From NCBI GenBank assembly GCA_963605535.1, contig CAVCXB010000085.1, forward strand, positions 1 through 12,471: 12,471 nucleotides of DNA. Reading direction: 5' to 3'. This stretch comes from Anthropogastromicrobium chipingensis_A (GTDB lineage Bacteria; Bacillota; Clostridia; Lachnospirales; Lachnospiraceae). The notes under the pieces were generated by a model. The model saw only the letters and a list, made by a program, of their open reading frames with translations. It was not told where the DNA came from and did no database searches. Positions 5,851 to 12,471 of this stretch are shown piece by piece. Numbering within the stretch: position 1 is the first letter of the stretch; each line of letters opens with the position of its first letter. The position numbers and the translations under genes are program-made.

Positions 5851-6999
5851 ATGAGTTATATAATTGAAACATTAGGCAATCTAATCCACCAGACCGCATT
5901 CTTCAATTTGTCATGGGGCAACCTGTTAATGATCCTTGTTGCACTGGTATTCTTATATCTGGCGATCAAGAAAGGATACGAGCCGCTGCTTCTTGTGCCG
6001 ATTGCATTCGGTATGCTGCTTGTAAATATGTATCCTGACATCATGGCAAATCCGGAAGACACTTCAAATGGTGTGGGCGGATTACTGCATTATTTCTACA
6101 TTTTGGACGAGTGGAGTATTCTGCCGTCTCTGATCTTCATGGGTGTCGGTGCGATGACAGACTTTGCTCCGCTTATCGCAAACCCGGTCAGCTTCCTGAT
6201 GGGAGCAGCTGCACAGTTAGGTATTTACCTTGCTTATTTCATGGCGATTCTTATGGGATTCTCCGATAAGGCAGCAGCAGCCATCTCCATCATCGGTGGT
6301 GCGGACGGCCCGACTTCCATCTTCCTTTGCGGTAAGTTGGGACAGACCCAGTATATGGGCCCGATTGCCGTTGCAGCATATTCCTATATGTCCCTCGTTC
6401 CGATTATTCAGCCGCCGATCATGAGACTTCTGACGACTGAGGAAGAGAGAAAGATCAAGATGGAGCAGCTTCGTCCAGTATCCAAGTTGGAGCGTATCCT
6501 GTTCCCAATCGTTGTAACAATCGTTGTAGTATTGATTCTTCCAAGTACTGCACCGCTTATCGGTATGCTGATGCTTGGTAATCTGTTCCGCGAGAGTGGC
6601 GTTGTTAAGCAGCTGACTGAGACCGCTTCCAACGCACTTATGTATATCGTCGTTATCCTTCTTGGTACTTCTGTAGGTGCATCCACCAGTGCAGAGGCAT
6701 TCTTAAAGATGGATACGTTAAAGATCGTAGCTCTTGGTATGATCGCATTCGCATTTGGTACGGCAGGCGGTGTCCTTCTTGGAAAGCTGCTTTGCAAGGT
6801 AACAAAGGGAAAGATCAATCCGCTCATCGGTTCCGCAGGTGTATCTGCCGTGCCGATGGCAGCCCGTGTATCCCAGAAGGTTGGTGCGGAGTCTGATCCA
6901 ACAAACTTCCTGCTGATGCATGCAATGGGACCAAACGTAGCCGGTGTTATCGGTACGGCCGTCGCGGCGGGTACGTTTATGGCCATATTCGGTGTATAA
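5851..6999 (+). CDS. oadB: Sodium-translocating decarboxylase beta subunit (OadB family)
   Basis: This 382-residue integral membrane protein with many hydrophobic segments decarboxylates carboxybiotin and couples this to sodium export. Family signatures are present: GGADGPTSIF (149-158), where D152 corresponds to the essential Asp of the sodium site; YSYMSLVPIIQPPIM (177-191), with the conserved Tyr; and NPLIGSAGVSAVPMAARVSQ (323-342) near the C-terminus, with the conserved Ser. Length is typical of the shorter Gram-positive and Veillonella forms rather than the longer Klebsiella OadB. GGGAGG (5836-5841) lies 9 bases before the ATG. It follows the biotin carrier and precedes the 5S-type gene. 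Complete key residues argue for an active pump. The donor substrate (oxaloacetate, methylmalonyl-CoA, malonyl-CoA or other) is set by the carboxyltransferase partners, not by this subunit. Confidence 0.95.
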   Translation: MSYIIETLGNLIHQTAFFNLSWGNLLMILVALVFLYLAIKKGYEPLLLVPIAFGMLLVNMYPDIMANPEDTSNGVGGLLHYFYILDEWSILPSLIFMGVGAMTDFAPLIANPVSFLMGAAAQLGIYLAYFMAILMGFSDKAAAAISIIGGADGPTSIFLCGKLGQTQYMGPIAVAAYSYMSLVPIIQPPIMRLLTTEEERKIKMEQLRPVSKLERILFPIVVTIVVVLILPSTAPLIGMLMLGNLFRESGVVKQLTETASNALMYIVVILLGTSVGASTSAEAFLKMDTLKIVALGMIAFAFGTAGGVLLGKLLCKVTKGKINPLIGSAGVSAVPMAARVSQKVGAESDPTNFLLMHAMGPNVAGVIGTAVAAGTFMAIFGV

Positions 7000-7023
7000 A
7001 AGCTGAATTTCCGGTCGGTTGTG

Positions 7024-7047
7024 CAGCACGCTTGAAAGAGCGGGCTG
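7024..7047 (+). other. Intercistronic hairpin before oadA
   Basis: CAGC-A-CGCT, a six-base loop and AGCG-G-GCTG form an 8-bp stem with one A.G mismatch. It lies in the 102-base gap between oadB and oadA. There is no T run after it. It fits the pattern of hairpins in every gap of this operon. Confidence 0.5.
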
Positions 7048-7101
7048 TATGATCGACAGATTGAAACACGTTTTATATTGATAAAATTTGGAGGTAATAT
7101 A

Positions 7102-8529
7102 ATGGCAAAGCAAGTAAAAAAGCCAGTTGGAATTACAGAGACGGTCTTAAGAGATGCGCATCAGTCTTTGATGGCAACCAGAATGACCACAGAGCAGATG
7201 CTTCCAATCGTTGAGAAAATGGATCAGGTAGGATACCACTCCGTAGAATGTTGGGGTGGTGCTACCTTTGATGCCAGCCTTCGTTTCCTGAAGGAAGATC
7301 CGTGGGACAGACTGCGTAAGTTAAGAGCAGGTTTCAAGCATACAAAGCTTCAGATGCTGTTCCGTGGACAGAACATCTTAGGCTACAATCATTATGCAGA
7401 TGATGTAGTTGAGTACTTCGTACAGAAGTCTGTTGCAAACGGTATGGATATCATCCGTATCTTCGACTGCTTCAACGATCTGCGTAACTTAAAGACAGCA
7501 GTAAACGCAACCAAGGCAATCAAGAAGGAGAATCCGAATGCTGAGGCGCAGATCGCACTGTGCTACACGTTAGGTGATGCATATACACTTGATTACTGGA
7601 AGAAGATTGCAAAGGAGATCGAGTCAATGGGTGCAGATTCCATCTGTATCAAGGATATGGCAGGTCTTCTTGTTCCGTACAAAGCAACTGAGTTAGTTAC
7701 CGCACTGAAGAGTGCAACCAAGCTGCCGATTCAGATTCATACTCACTACACCTCTGGTGTTGCATCCATGACTTACATGAAGGCAGTTGAGGCCGGTGCA
7801 GATGTCATCGATACCGCAATGAGCCCTTTGGCTATGGGTACCAGCCAGCCAGCTACCGAGGTTATGGTAGAGACTTTCAAGGGAACTCCATACGATACCG
7901 GTTTGGATATGAAGCTGCTCGGTGAGATCGCTGACTACTTCCGTCCGATCCAGGAGGAAGCTCTGAAGTCTGGTCGTATCAACCCGAAGGTTATGGGCGT
8001 AAACATCAAGACTCTGATGTATCAGGTACCGGGCGGTATGCTGTCCAACCTGGTAAGCCAGTTAAAGGAAGCAGGAGCAGAGGACAAGTACTATCAGGTA
8101 CTTGAGGAAGTTCCGAGAGTACGTAAGGACTTCGGTGAGCCGCCGCTGGTTACTCCGTCTTCTCAGATCGTTGGTACTCAGGCTGTTCTCAACGTCCTTC
8201 AGGGTGAGAGATACAAGATGATGACCAAGGAGTCCAAGAAGATCTTAAGAGGTGAGTTTGGACAGACCGTTAAGCCGTTTAACAAGGAAGTTCAGAAGAA
8301 GGCAATCGGAAACGAGAAGCCAATCACCTGCCGTCCGGCTGATCTGATCAAGCCGCAGTTAGACAACTTCCGCAAGGAGGCAGCTCAGTATATCCAGCAG
8401 GACGAGGACGTACTGACCTATGCACTGTTCCCACAGGTTGCTACTGATTTCTTCAAGTATCGTGAAGCACAGCAGACAAAGGTAGATCCAACTGCTGCTG
8501 ATACCAAGAATAAGGCATATCCGGTTTAA
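7102..8529 (+). CDS. oadA: 2-Oxoacid carboxyltransferase subunit (OadA N-terminal / 5S type)
   Basis: This 475-residue TIM-barrel metal enzyme moves carboxyl between biotin and pyruvate/oxaloacetate. Motifs are ETVLRDAHQSLMATR (13-27) with metal ligand D18; FRGQNILGYNHY; RIFDCFND (119-126); IKDMAGLL (183-190), with K184 as the carbamylated bridging lysine; and QIHTHYTSG (211-219) with metal ligands H213 and H215. The C-terminal half is the conserved PYC_OADA domain. Klebsiella OadA (about 590-600 residues) carries its own biotin domain, but this protein ends before that point, as the 5S transcarboxylase subunit and pyruvate carboxylase subunit B relatives do. It therefore needs the separate carrier at 5418. 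GGAGGT (7090-7095) precedes the ATG by 6 bases; an in-frame TTG at 7078 lies before this site and is rejected. It is the last gene of the operon. Oxaloacetate decarboxylase alpha is the usual database name; a transcarboxylase role is equally compatible. Confidence 0.93.
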   Translation: MAKQVKKPVGITETVLRDAHQSLMATRMTTEQMLPIVEKMDQVGYHSVECWGGATFDASLRFLKEDPWDRLRKLRAGFKHTKLQMLFRGQNILGYNHYADDVVEYFVQKSVANGMDIIRIFDCFNDLRNLKTAVNATKAIKKENPNAEAQIALCYTLGDAYTLDYWKKIAKEIESMGADSICIKDMAGLLVPYKATELVTALKSATKLPIQIHTHYTSGVASMTYMKAVEAGADVIDTAMSPLAMGTSQPATEVMVETFKGTPYDTGLDMKLLGEIADYFRPIQEEALKSGRINPKVMGVNIKTLMYQVPGGMLSNLVSQLKEAGAEDKYYQVLEEVPRVRKDFGEPPLVTPSSQIVGTQAVLNVLQGERYKMMTKESKKILRGEFGQTVKPFNKEVQKKAIGNEKPITCRPADLIKPQLDNFRKEAAQYIQQDEDVLTYALFPQVATDFFKYREAQQTKVDPTAADTKNKAYPV

Positions 8530-8615
8530 TTTGATGAAACAAATGTAATGATTCAGAATCTCGTTTACAGAACACATTTTATATGATTTTGTAAAACTTT
8601 GAATCGTTATAAAAG

Positions 8616-8645
8616 AGGGACTCTTGTCATGCAAGGGTCCCTTTT
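8616..8645 (+). terminator. Intrinsic terminator after oadA
   Basis: AGGGAC-T-CTTG pairs with CAAG-G-GTCCCT (one T.G wobble) around a 5-base loop, and TTTT follows at 8642-8645. The A run before the stem (8611-8614) can extend it by pairing with these T bases. It ends the decarboxylase operon, 32 bases before the next ATG, so the flavoprotein gene needs its own promoter or readthrough. The remainder of 8530-8615 is A/T-rich, with only a weak possible pairing of GATTCA (8550-8555) and TGAATC (8600-8605). Confidence 0.8.
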
Positions 8646-8671
8646 GTAAAAAGAAAAAAGGATTGTATAAG
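8644..8671 (+). promoter_or_regulatory. Weak candidate promoter for the flavoprotein-cmk-ispH-rpsA operon
   Basis: TTGTAA (8644-8649) is followed by 16 bases and TATAAG (8666-8671). The predicted start would fall at or next to the ATG at 8678, which would make a leaderless message. The alternative is that transcription starts further up and TAAGG (8668-8672) is used as a ribosome site. Match to consensus is moderate only. Confidence 0.3.
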
Positions 8672-8677
8672 GTTTTT

Positions 8678-9907
8678 ATGAGTAAAGTAATCGTAATCGG
8701 CGGTGGTGCCGCCGGAATGATGGCTGCCTTAAAAGCAGCTGCAAACGGCCATGAGGTGATCTTGCTCGAGAAAAATGAAAAACTCGGCAAAAAGATCTAT
8801 ATCACCGGAAAAGGCCGCTGCAATGTGACCAATGCCTCCGACATGGAGACGATCATGAGTCAGATCGTGACCAATCCACGCTTTTTGTACAGTGCTTTCT
8901 CTGATTGCAGCAATACCGATGTGATGGAGATGATCGAAAACGGCGGCTGTCCGCTGAAAGTCGAGCGCGGTCAGCGTGTCTTCCCAGAGTCCGACAAGTC
9001 TTCTGATATTATCAGCTGTTTTGCCCATCTGTTAAAAAAGGCTGGCGTGCAAGTCCTATTTAATAAGGAAGTAATGCATATCCTCACCGAGGATGGACGT
9101 GCAGTCGGTGTGTCACTTTCCGACGGCAACAAGATGAACGCCGATGCGGTTGTGATGGCAACTGGCGGTCTTTCCTATGCATCCACCGGCTCTACAGGAG
9201 ACGGACATCGCATGGCAAAAGAACTTGGTCACACCGTCACACCGTGTTATCCAGCACTTGTTCCAGTCAACACAAAAGAAGATTGGTGTCGTGCCCTTCA
9301 GGGTCTTGCCCTTAAAAATGTCACCTTTACCGTAAAAGATGGCAGGAAAAAGCTGTACGAGGACTTTGGCGAAATGCTCTTTACCCATTTTGGCGTCAGT
9401 GGTCCGCTTGTGCTCAGTGCAAGCAGTAAGATTGTCAAAAAGCTCGAGAAAGGTCCACTGGCAGCATTTATCGACTTAAAGCCAGCACTCACCACCGAGC
9501 AGCTTGACGCACGACTTCTTCGCGATTTCTCACAGGAGAAGAATAAGCAGTTTAAAAATGCATTAAACGGCCTCTTCCCGGCACGCCTTGCCGAGCAGAT
9601 CGTCATTCTTTCCGGCATCGATCCAGACAAGGAAGTCAATGCAATCACAAAGGAAGAACGCGCAAAGCTGATCTCCTTAACCAAAAATCTACCATTGACC
9701 ATTCTTAATGTCAGGGGTTATAATGAAGCCATCATCACGCAGGGCGGCGTCAAGGTGCAGGAGGTACAGCCAAAGACCATGGAGTCCAAACTCGTATCAG
9801 GACTGTACTTTGCAGGCGAACTTCTCGACATCGACGCCCTCACCGGCGGCTACAATTTGCAGCTCGCGTGGTCTACGGGAAGTTTGGCCGGGGATAGCGT
9901 TTATTAA
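8678..9907 (+). CDS. HI0933-family NAD(P)/FAD-dependent oxidoreductase
   Basis: This 409-residue flavoprotein has an N-terminal FAD-binding fold, VIVIGGGAAGMMAALKAA (4-21), with E31 as the ribose-binding acid. TGKGRCNVTN (43-52) is the hallmark of the HI0933/YhiN family. It ends with GLYFAGELLDIDALTGGYNLQ and WSTGSLAG, also diagnostic. The family includes proteins annotated as aminoacetone oxidase-like or BaiN-like, but the physiological substrate is generally unknown and is not revealed here. The ATG at 8678 is chosen because the glycine motif follows directly; the in-frame TTG at 8624 lies inside the preceding terminator. TAAGG (8668-8672) precedes it by 5 bases. It heads a packed run with cmk 15 bases downstream; this neighbourhood with cmk, ispH and rpsA is common in Clostridia and suggests co-transcription rather than a shared pathway. 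Confidence 0.9.
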   Translation: MSKVIVIGGGAAGMMAALKAAANGHEVILLEKNEKLGKKIYITGKGRCNVTNASDMETIMSQIVTNPRFLYSAFSDCSNTDVMEMIENGGCPLKVERGQRVFPESDKSSDIISCFAHLLKKAGVQVLFNKEVMHILTEDGRAVGVSLSDGNKMNADAVVMATGGLSYASTGSTGDGHRMAKELGHTVTPCYPALVPVNTKEDWCRALQGLALKNVTFTVKDGRKKLYEDFGEMLFTHFGVSGPLVLSASSKIVKKLEKGPLAAFIDLKPALTTEQLDARLLRDFSQEKNKQFKNALNGLFPARLAEQIVILSGIDPDKEVNAITKEERAKLISLTKNLPLTILNVRGYNEAIITQGGVKVQEVQPKTMESKLVSGLYFAGELLDIDALTGGYNLQLAWSTGSLAGDSVY

Positions 9908-9922
9908 AAAGGAGAAAACAAA

Positions 9923-10588
9923 ATGGGCTTTAACATTGCAATCGATGGCCCGGCAGGAGCCGGAAAAAGTACCATCGCAAAGCTTGCCGCAAGCGAGCTT
10001 TCCTATATTTATGTAGACACAGGCGCCATGTACCGCGCAATCGGCCTCTATGTATACCGCAAGCAGATACCAGAAAACGATAAGCAGGCGATCGGCGAAG
10101 CAGCCAAGGAAACTGAGGTAACCATCCGTTATATTGACGGAGAGCGCCACGTTTATTTAAACGGCGAAGATGTCAGCGAAGAAATTCGCAAGGAGCATAT
10201 CGGTCATATGGCATCGGTTGTCGGTGCAGTACCGGCAGTGCGAGCGCATCTGTTAGCGCTTCAGAGACAGATCGCAAAAGAAAATGATATCATCATGGAC
10301 GGAAGAGATATCGGTACCTGCATTCTTCCAAATGCAGACGTTAAAATCTTTTTGACGGCAACACCAGAGGAGCGTGCAAGAAGACGTCATATTGAACTCG
10401 TAGCAAAAGGCGAAGAGAAGACATATGACGAAGTATTAGCGGATATCAAAGAGCGCGACTACCGTGACACCCATAGAGACATCGCACCATTAAAGAAGGC
10501 AGATGACGCCGTTTATCTGGACACTTCCAATATGACTATCGAAGAGGCGGCTGCGAAGGTGGTTGAACTCGCAAAGGCGGCACACTGA
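9923..10588 (+). CDS. cmk: Cytidylate kinase
   Basis: This 221-residue cytosolic enzyme phosphorylates CMP and dCMP with ATP in pyrimidine nucleotide recycling. The P-loop is GPAGAGKST (9-17). DTGAMYRA (32-39) and DGRDIGT (126-132) are the nucleotide-binding motifs of CMP kinases, and RARRRHIEL (151-159) is the arginine-rich lid. Length is normal for the bacterial family. AAAGGAG precedes the ATG by about 8 bases. Its TGA shares one base with the ATG of ispH, so the two are probably translationally coupled. Confidence 0.97.
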   Translation: MGFNIAIDGPAGAGKSTIAKLAASELSYIYVDTGAMYRAIGLYVYRKQIPENDKQAIGEAAKETEVTIRYIDGERHVYLNGEDVSEEIRKEHIGHMASVVGAVPAVRAHLLALQRQIAKENDIIMDGRDIGTCILPNADVKIFLTATPEERARRRHIELVAKGEEKTYDEVLADIKERDYRDTHRDIAPLKKADDAVYLDTSNMTIEEAAAKVVELAKAAH

Positions 10589-11454
10589 TGGAAGTCATTC
10601 TTGCAAAGAGCGCGGGCTTTTGCTTTGGCGTGCGCCGCGCAGTCAACGAGGTTTACCGCTGTCTCGAGGAGGAGAAGGATACTCCAATCTACACCTTCGG
10701 CCCCATCATCCACAACGATGAGGTGGTAAATGATTTAAAGAATAAGGGCGTGCGGGTGGTCGATACCTTAGAGGAGCTTGCCACGCTCTCAAAGGGCATC
10801 GTCATCATCCGATCCCATGGTGTCAGCCGCGACACCGAGATGCAGATGCGCTCCTTTGGGATGCAGGTCATTGATATGACTTGTCCGTTTGTCAAAAAGA
10901 TTCACCGTCTTGTCGAGGAGAAATCCTCGCAGGGCTGTCAGATCGTCATTGCCGGAAATCCGGTGCATCCGGAGGTGCAGGGCATTGTCGGATGGAGTAC
11001 AAACGGCGCACAGGTAGTCAGAGACGCCGAGGAGGCGGATGCGCTTACGCTCGATCCGACTCGCCCAGTTTTTGTGGCAGCACAAACGACATTTCACTAC
11101 ATTAAATTTCAAAATATAGTTGACCAATTTGAAAAAAAAGAGTACAATATAAATTGCGTTAACACTATCTGCAATGCAACCAGAAACCGGCAGGAGGAAG
11201 CAGCACGCCTCGCAGCCTCAGTGGATGGAATGCTGGTCATCGGTGGGAGCCATAGCTCCAACACGCAGAAGCTGTTTGAAATATGCAAAAAGGAATGTAA
11301 TAATACCCATTACATACAAACCGCTGAGGACCTAGACACTAATTGGTTTTTGACAGCAGACAGGGTGGGTGTTACAGGAGGGGCTTCAACCCCGAATATA
11401 ATCATTGAGGAGGTTCTACACCATGTCAGACGAATTCGGACAATTATTAAGTGA
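10588..11454 (+). CDS. ispH: 4-Hydroxy-3-methylbut-2-enyl diphosphate reductase
   Basis: This 288-residue iron-sulfur enzyme catalyses the last step of the MEP isoprenoid pathway, making IPP and DMAPP. The three cluster cysteines are C12 (AGFCFGVRRAV), C99 (DMTCPFVKKIH) and C195 (NTICNATRNRQ). Substrate residues are H42, H77 (RSHGV), H127 with E129 (NPVHPEV), and SHSSNTQ (221-227). Length is normal for a stand-alone IspH. In some Clostridia IspH is fused to S1 domains; here the S1 gene starts inside the ispH end in a different frame, so they are separate but overlapping by 32 bases. A short A/T-rich stretch (11101-11155) differs from the surrounding codon use and contains a promoter-like sequence. 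Confidence 0.97.
   Translation: MEVILAKSAGFCFGVRRAVNEVYRCLEEEKDTPIYTFGPIIHNDEVVNDLKNKGVRVVDTLEELATLSKGIVIIRSHGVSRDTEMQMRSFGMQVIDMTCPFVKKIHRLVEEKSSQGCQIVIAGNPVHPEVQGIVGWSTNGAQVVRDAEEADALTLDPTRPVFVAAQTTFHYIKFQNIVDQFEKKEYNINCVNTICNATRNRQEEAARLAASVDGMLVIGGSHSSNTQKLFEICKKECNNTHYIQTAEDLDTNWFLTADRVGVTGGASTPNIIIEEVLHHVRRIRTIIK
11120..11148 (+). promoter_or_regulatory. Candidate internal promoter for rpsA inside ispH
   Basis: TTGACC (11120-11125) and TACAAT (11143-11148) are separated by exactly 17 bases. The spacer is A-rich and the surrounding codons are clearly more A/T-rich than the rest of ispH. The start would be near 11155, about 268 bases before the rpsA ATG and within ispH coding sequence. 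Confidence 0.55.
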
Positions 11455-12471
11455 ACAGAAAGAAGTTGCAATTAGCCAGGGCGCTGTTGTATCCGGCCAG
11501 GTTATTGCAGTAAAGGAAGACGAGATTGTCCTAAATATAGGATACAAAGCAGATGCTGTCATTAGCCGTAACGAGTTTACTAGTACCCCAAATGCAAATC
11601 TCTGCGAGCTTGTAAAGGTTGGCGATGAGATCGAGGCTAAGGTTGTTAAGATGAACGATGGCGAGGGCCAGGTTCAGCTGTCTGTACGTAAGCTGCAGGC
11701 TGAGAGAGGAAGCAAGGTTCTTGAGGATGCATTCGAGAACAAGACTGTATTAAAGGCAGTTGTTACTGAGATCTCCACTGGCGGATTAAGCGTTGTTGTT
11801 GATCAGACCAGAGTATTCATTCCGGCAAGCCTGGTATCCGACGTATACGAGAAGAATCTCGAGAAGTACAAGGGACAGGAAGTTGAGTTTATCGTCACTG
11901 AGTTCAACCCGAAGAAGCACAGAATCATCGGTAACTGCAAGGAACTGATCGTGGAGAAGAAGAAGAAGATGCAGGAAGAGCTCTTCGCAAAGCTTGAGGT
12001 TGGTCAGACCGTTGAGGGTACTGTAAAGAACGTTACTGATTTCGGTGCATTCGTAGATTTAGGCGGAGCAGATGGTCTGCTTCACATTTCTGAGATGAGC
12101 TGGGGCCGTATCGAGAACCCGAAGAAGGTATTCAAGAGCGGTGACAAGGTTAAGGTTCTTGTAAAGGCTATCGATGGAAATCGTATCGCACTGAGCATGA
12201 AGTTCCCAGAGGCAAATCCGTGGAAGGATGCTGAGGAGAAGTTTGCAGTTGGTACCGTTGTTACCGGTAAGGTAGCTCGTATGACCGACTTTGGTGCTTT
12301 CGTAGAGTTAGAGTCTGGCGTTGATGCGCTGCTTCACGTTTCCCAGATCTCCAGAGAGCGCGTTGAGAAGCCGCAGGATGTTCTGTCCATCGGTCAGGAA
12401 ATCACCGCTAAGGTTGTTGACCTGAACGTAGAGGCTAAGAAGATCAGCCTGAGCATGAAGGCTCTTGCAAA
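11423..12471 (+). CDS. rpsA: S1 RNA-binding domain protein / ribosomal protein S1 homolog (3' end outside window)
   Basis: The frame is open from the ATG at 11423 to the window edge, with 349 codons visible. Four S1 (OB-fold) RNA-binding domains occur: about 18-89, 106-173, 193-260 and 276-346. Domains 3 and 4 have the strongest signature (VTDFGAFVDL with GLLHISEMS, and MTDFGAFVEL with ALLHVSQIS), each closing with a LSMK motif. S1 proteins bind mRNA and aid translation initiation. In Gram-positives the S1 homolog is often shorter and its role in translation less essential than in E. coli. GAGGAGG (11407-11413) lies 9 bases before the ATG, inside the ispH coding region. The start overlaps ispH by 32 bases in the +1 frame. 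Likely expressed both from the operon and from the internal promoter at 11120. Confidence 0.95.
   Translation, partial: MSDEFGQLLSEQKEVAISQGAVVSGQVIAVKEDEIVLNIGYKADAVISRNEFTSTPNANLCELVKVGDEIEAKVVKMNDGEGQVQLSVRKLQAERGSKVLEDAFENKTVLKAVVTEISTGGLSVVVDQTRVFIPASLVSDVYEKNLEKYKGQEVEFIVTEFNPKKHRIIGNCKELIVEKKKKMQEELFAKLEVGQTVEGTVKNVTDFGAFVDLGGADGLLHISEMSWGRIENPKKVFKSGDKVKVLVKAIDGNRIALSMKFPEANPWKDAEEKFAVGTVVTGKVARMTDFGAFVELESGVDALLHVSQISRERVEKPQDVLSIGQEITAKVVDLNVEAKKISLSMKALA

Noticed and set aside
6408..6986. 192-codon minus-strand frame opposite oadB
   Set aside because: Antisense shadow of a clear membrane protein gene with normal codon structure; no recognisable product.
11350..11378. Second promoter-like pair (TTGACA, 17 bases, TACAGG) near the end of ispH
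   Set aside because: The -35 is perfect but the -10 lacks the essential final T; only a weak candidate compared with 11120-11148.

Overview
The window looks like chromosome from a Gram-positive, spore-forming gut anaerobe of the Clostridia, most likely Lachnospiraceae. This is an inference from several signs: a PdaA-type spore-cortex deacetylase, a clostridial cmk-ispH-rpsA cluster, strong GGAGG ribosome binding sites, sigma-A promoters of the TTGAAT-17-TACAAT type, and a biotin-dependent sodium-pump decarboxylase operon. No phage, CRISPR, tRNA, rRNA or transposase gene was seen.

Layout. (1) Positions 1-657 are the 3' part of a pdaA-like polysaccharide deacetylase. (2) Positions 650-1009 are a non-coding structured repeat (copy 1), followed by a bidirectional terminator at 1101-1144. 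(3) Positions 1189-2583 on the minus strand are an M18 aminopeptidase with its own promoter (2654-2682). (4) Positions 2760-2976 are a second, inverted copy of the same repeat. (5) Positions 3009-8645 are a five-gene operon: promoter, leader with repeated AACCAT/ATGGTT motifs, acyl-CoA carboxyltransferase (12S type), lipoprotein-OadG fusion, biotin carrier, OadB sodium-pump subunit, OadA/5S carboxyltransferase and terminator. (6) Positions 8678-12471 are an HI0933-type flavoprotein, cmk, ispH and rpsA, tightly packed and running off the window. A near-consensus promoter inside ispH could drive rpsA on its own.

How the genes work together. The central operon combines the parts of two known biotin machines. 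The 12S-type, 5S-type and 122-residue biotin proteins match the three subunits of propionibacterial transcarboxylase. OadG and OadB are the membrane parts of sodium-translocating decarboxylases. With one biotin carrier, the carboxyl group from a 2-oxoacid (5S/OadA) could pass to an acyl-CoA (12S), or be released at OadB to pump sodium. This is the most interesting metabolic inference here. Hairpins lie in the gaps between its genes and may set subunit ratios.

The most unusual DNA is the pair of inverted non-coding repeats around the aminopeptidase. They share an 83-bp core with only four differences, all transitions, and AGTGG/CCACT ends. Between core and ends they differ by blocks that fold into hairpins. 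They have the look of a non-autonomous mobile element or a family of structured RNAs. I did not recognise them as any named family.
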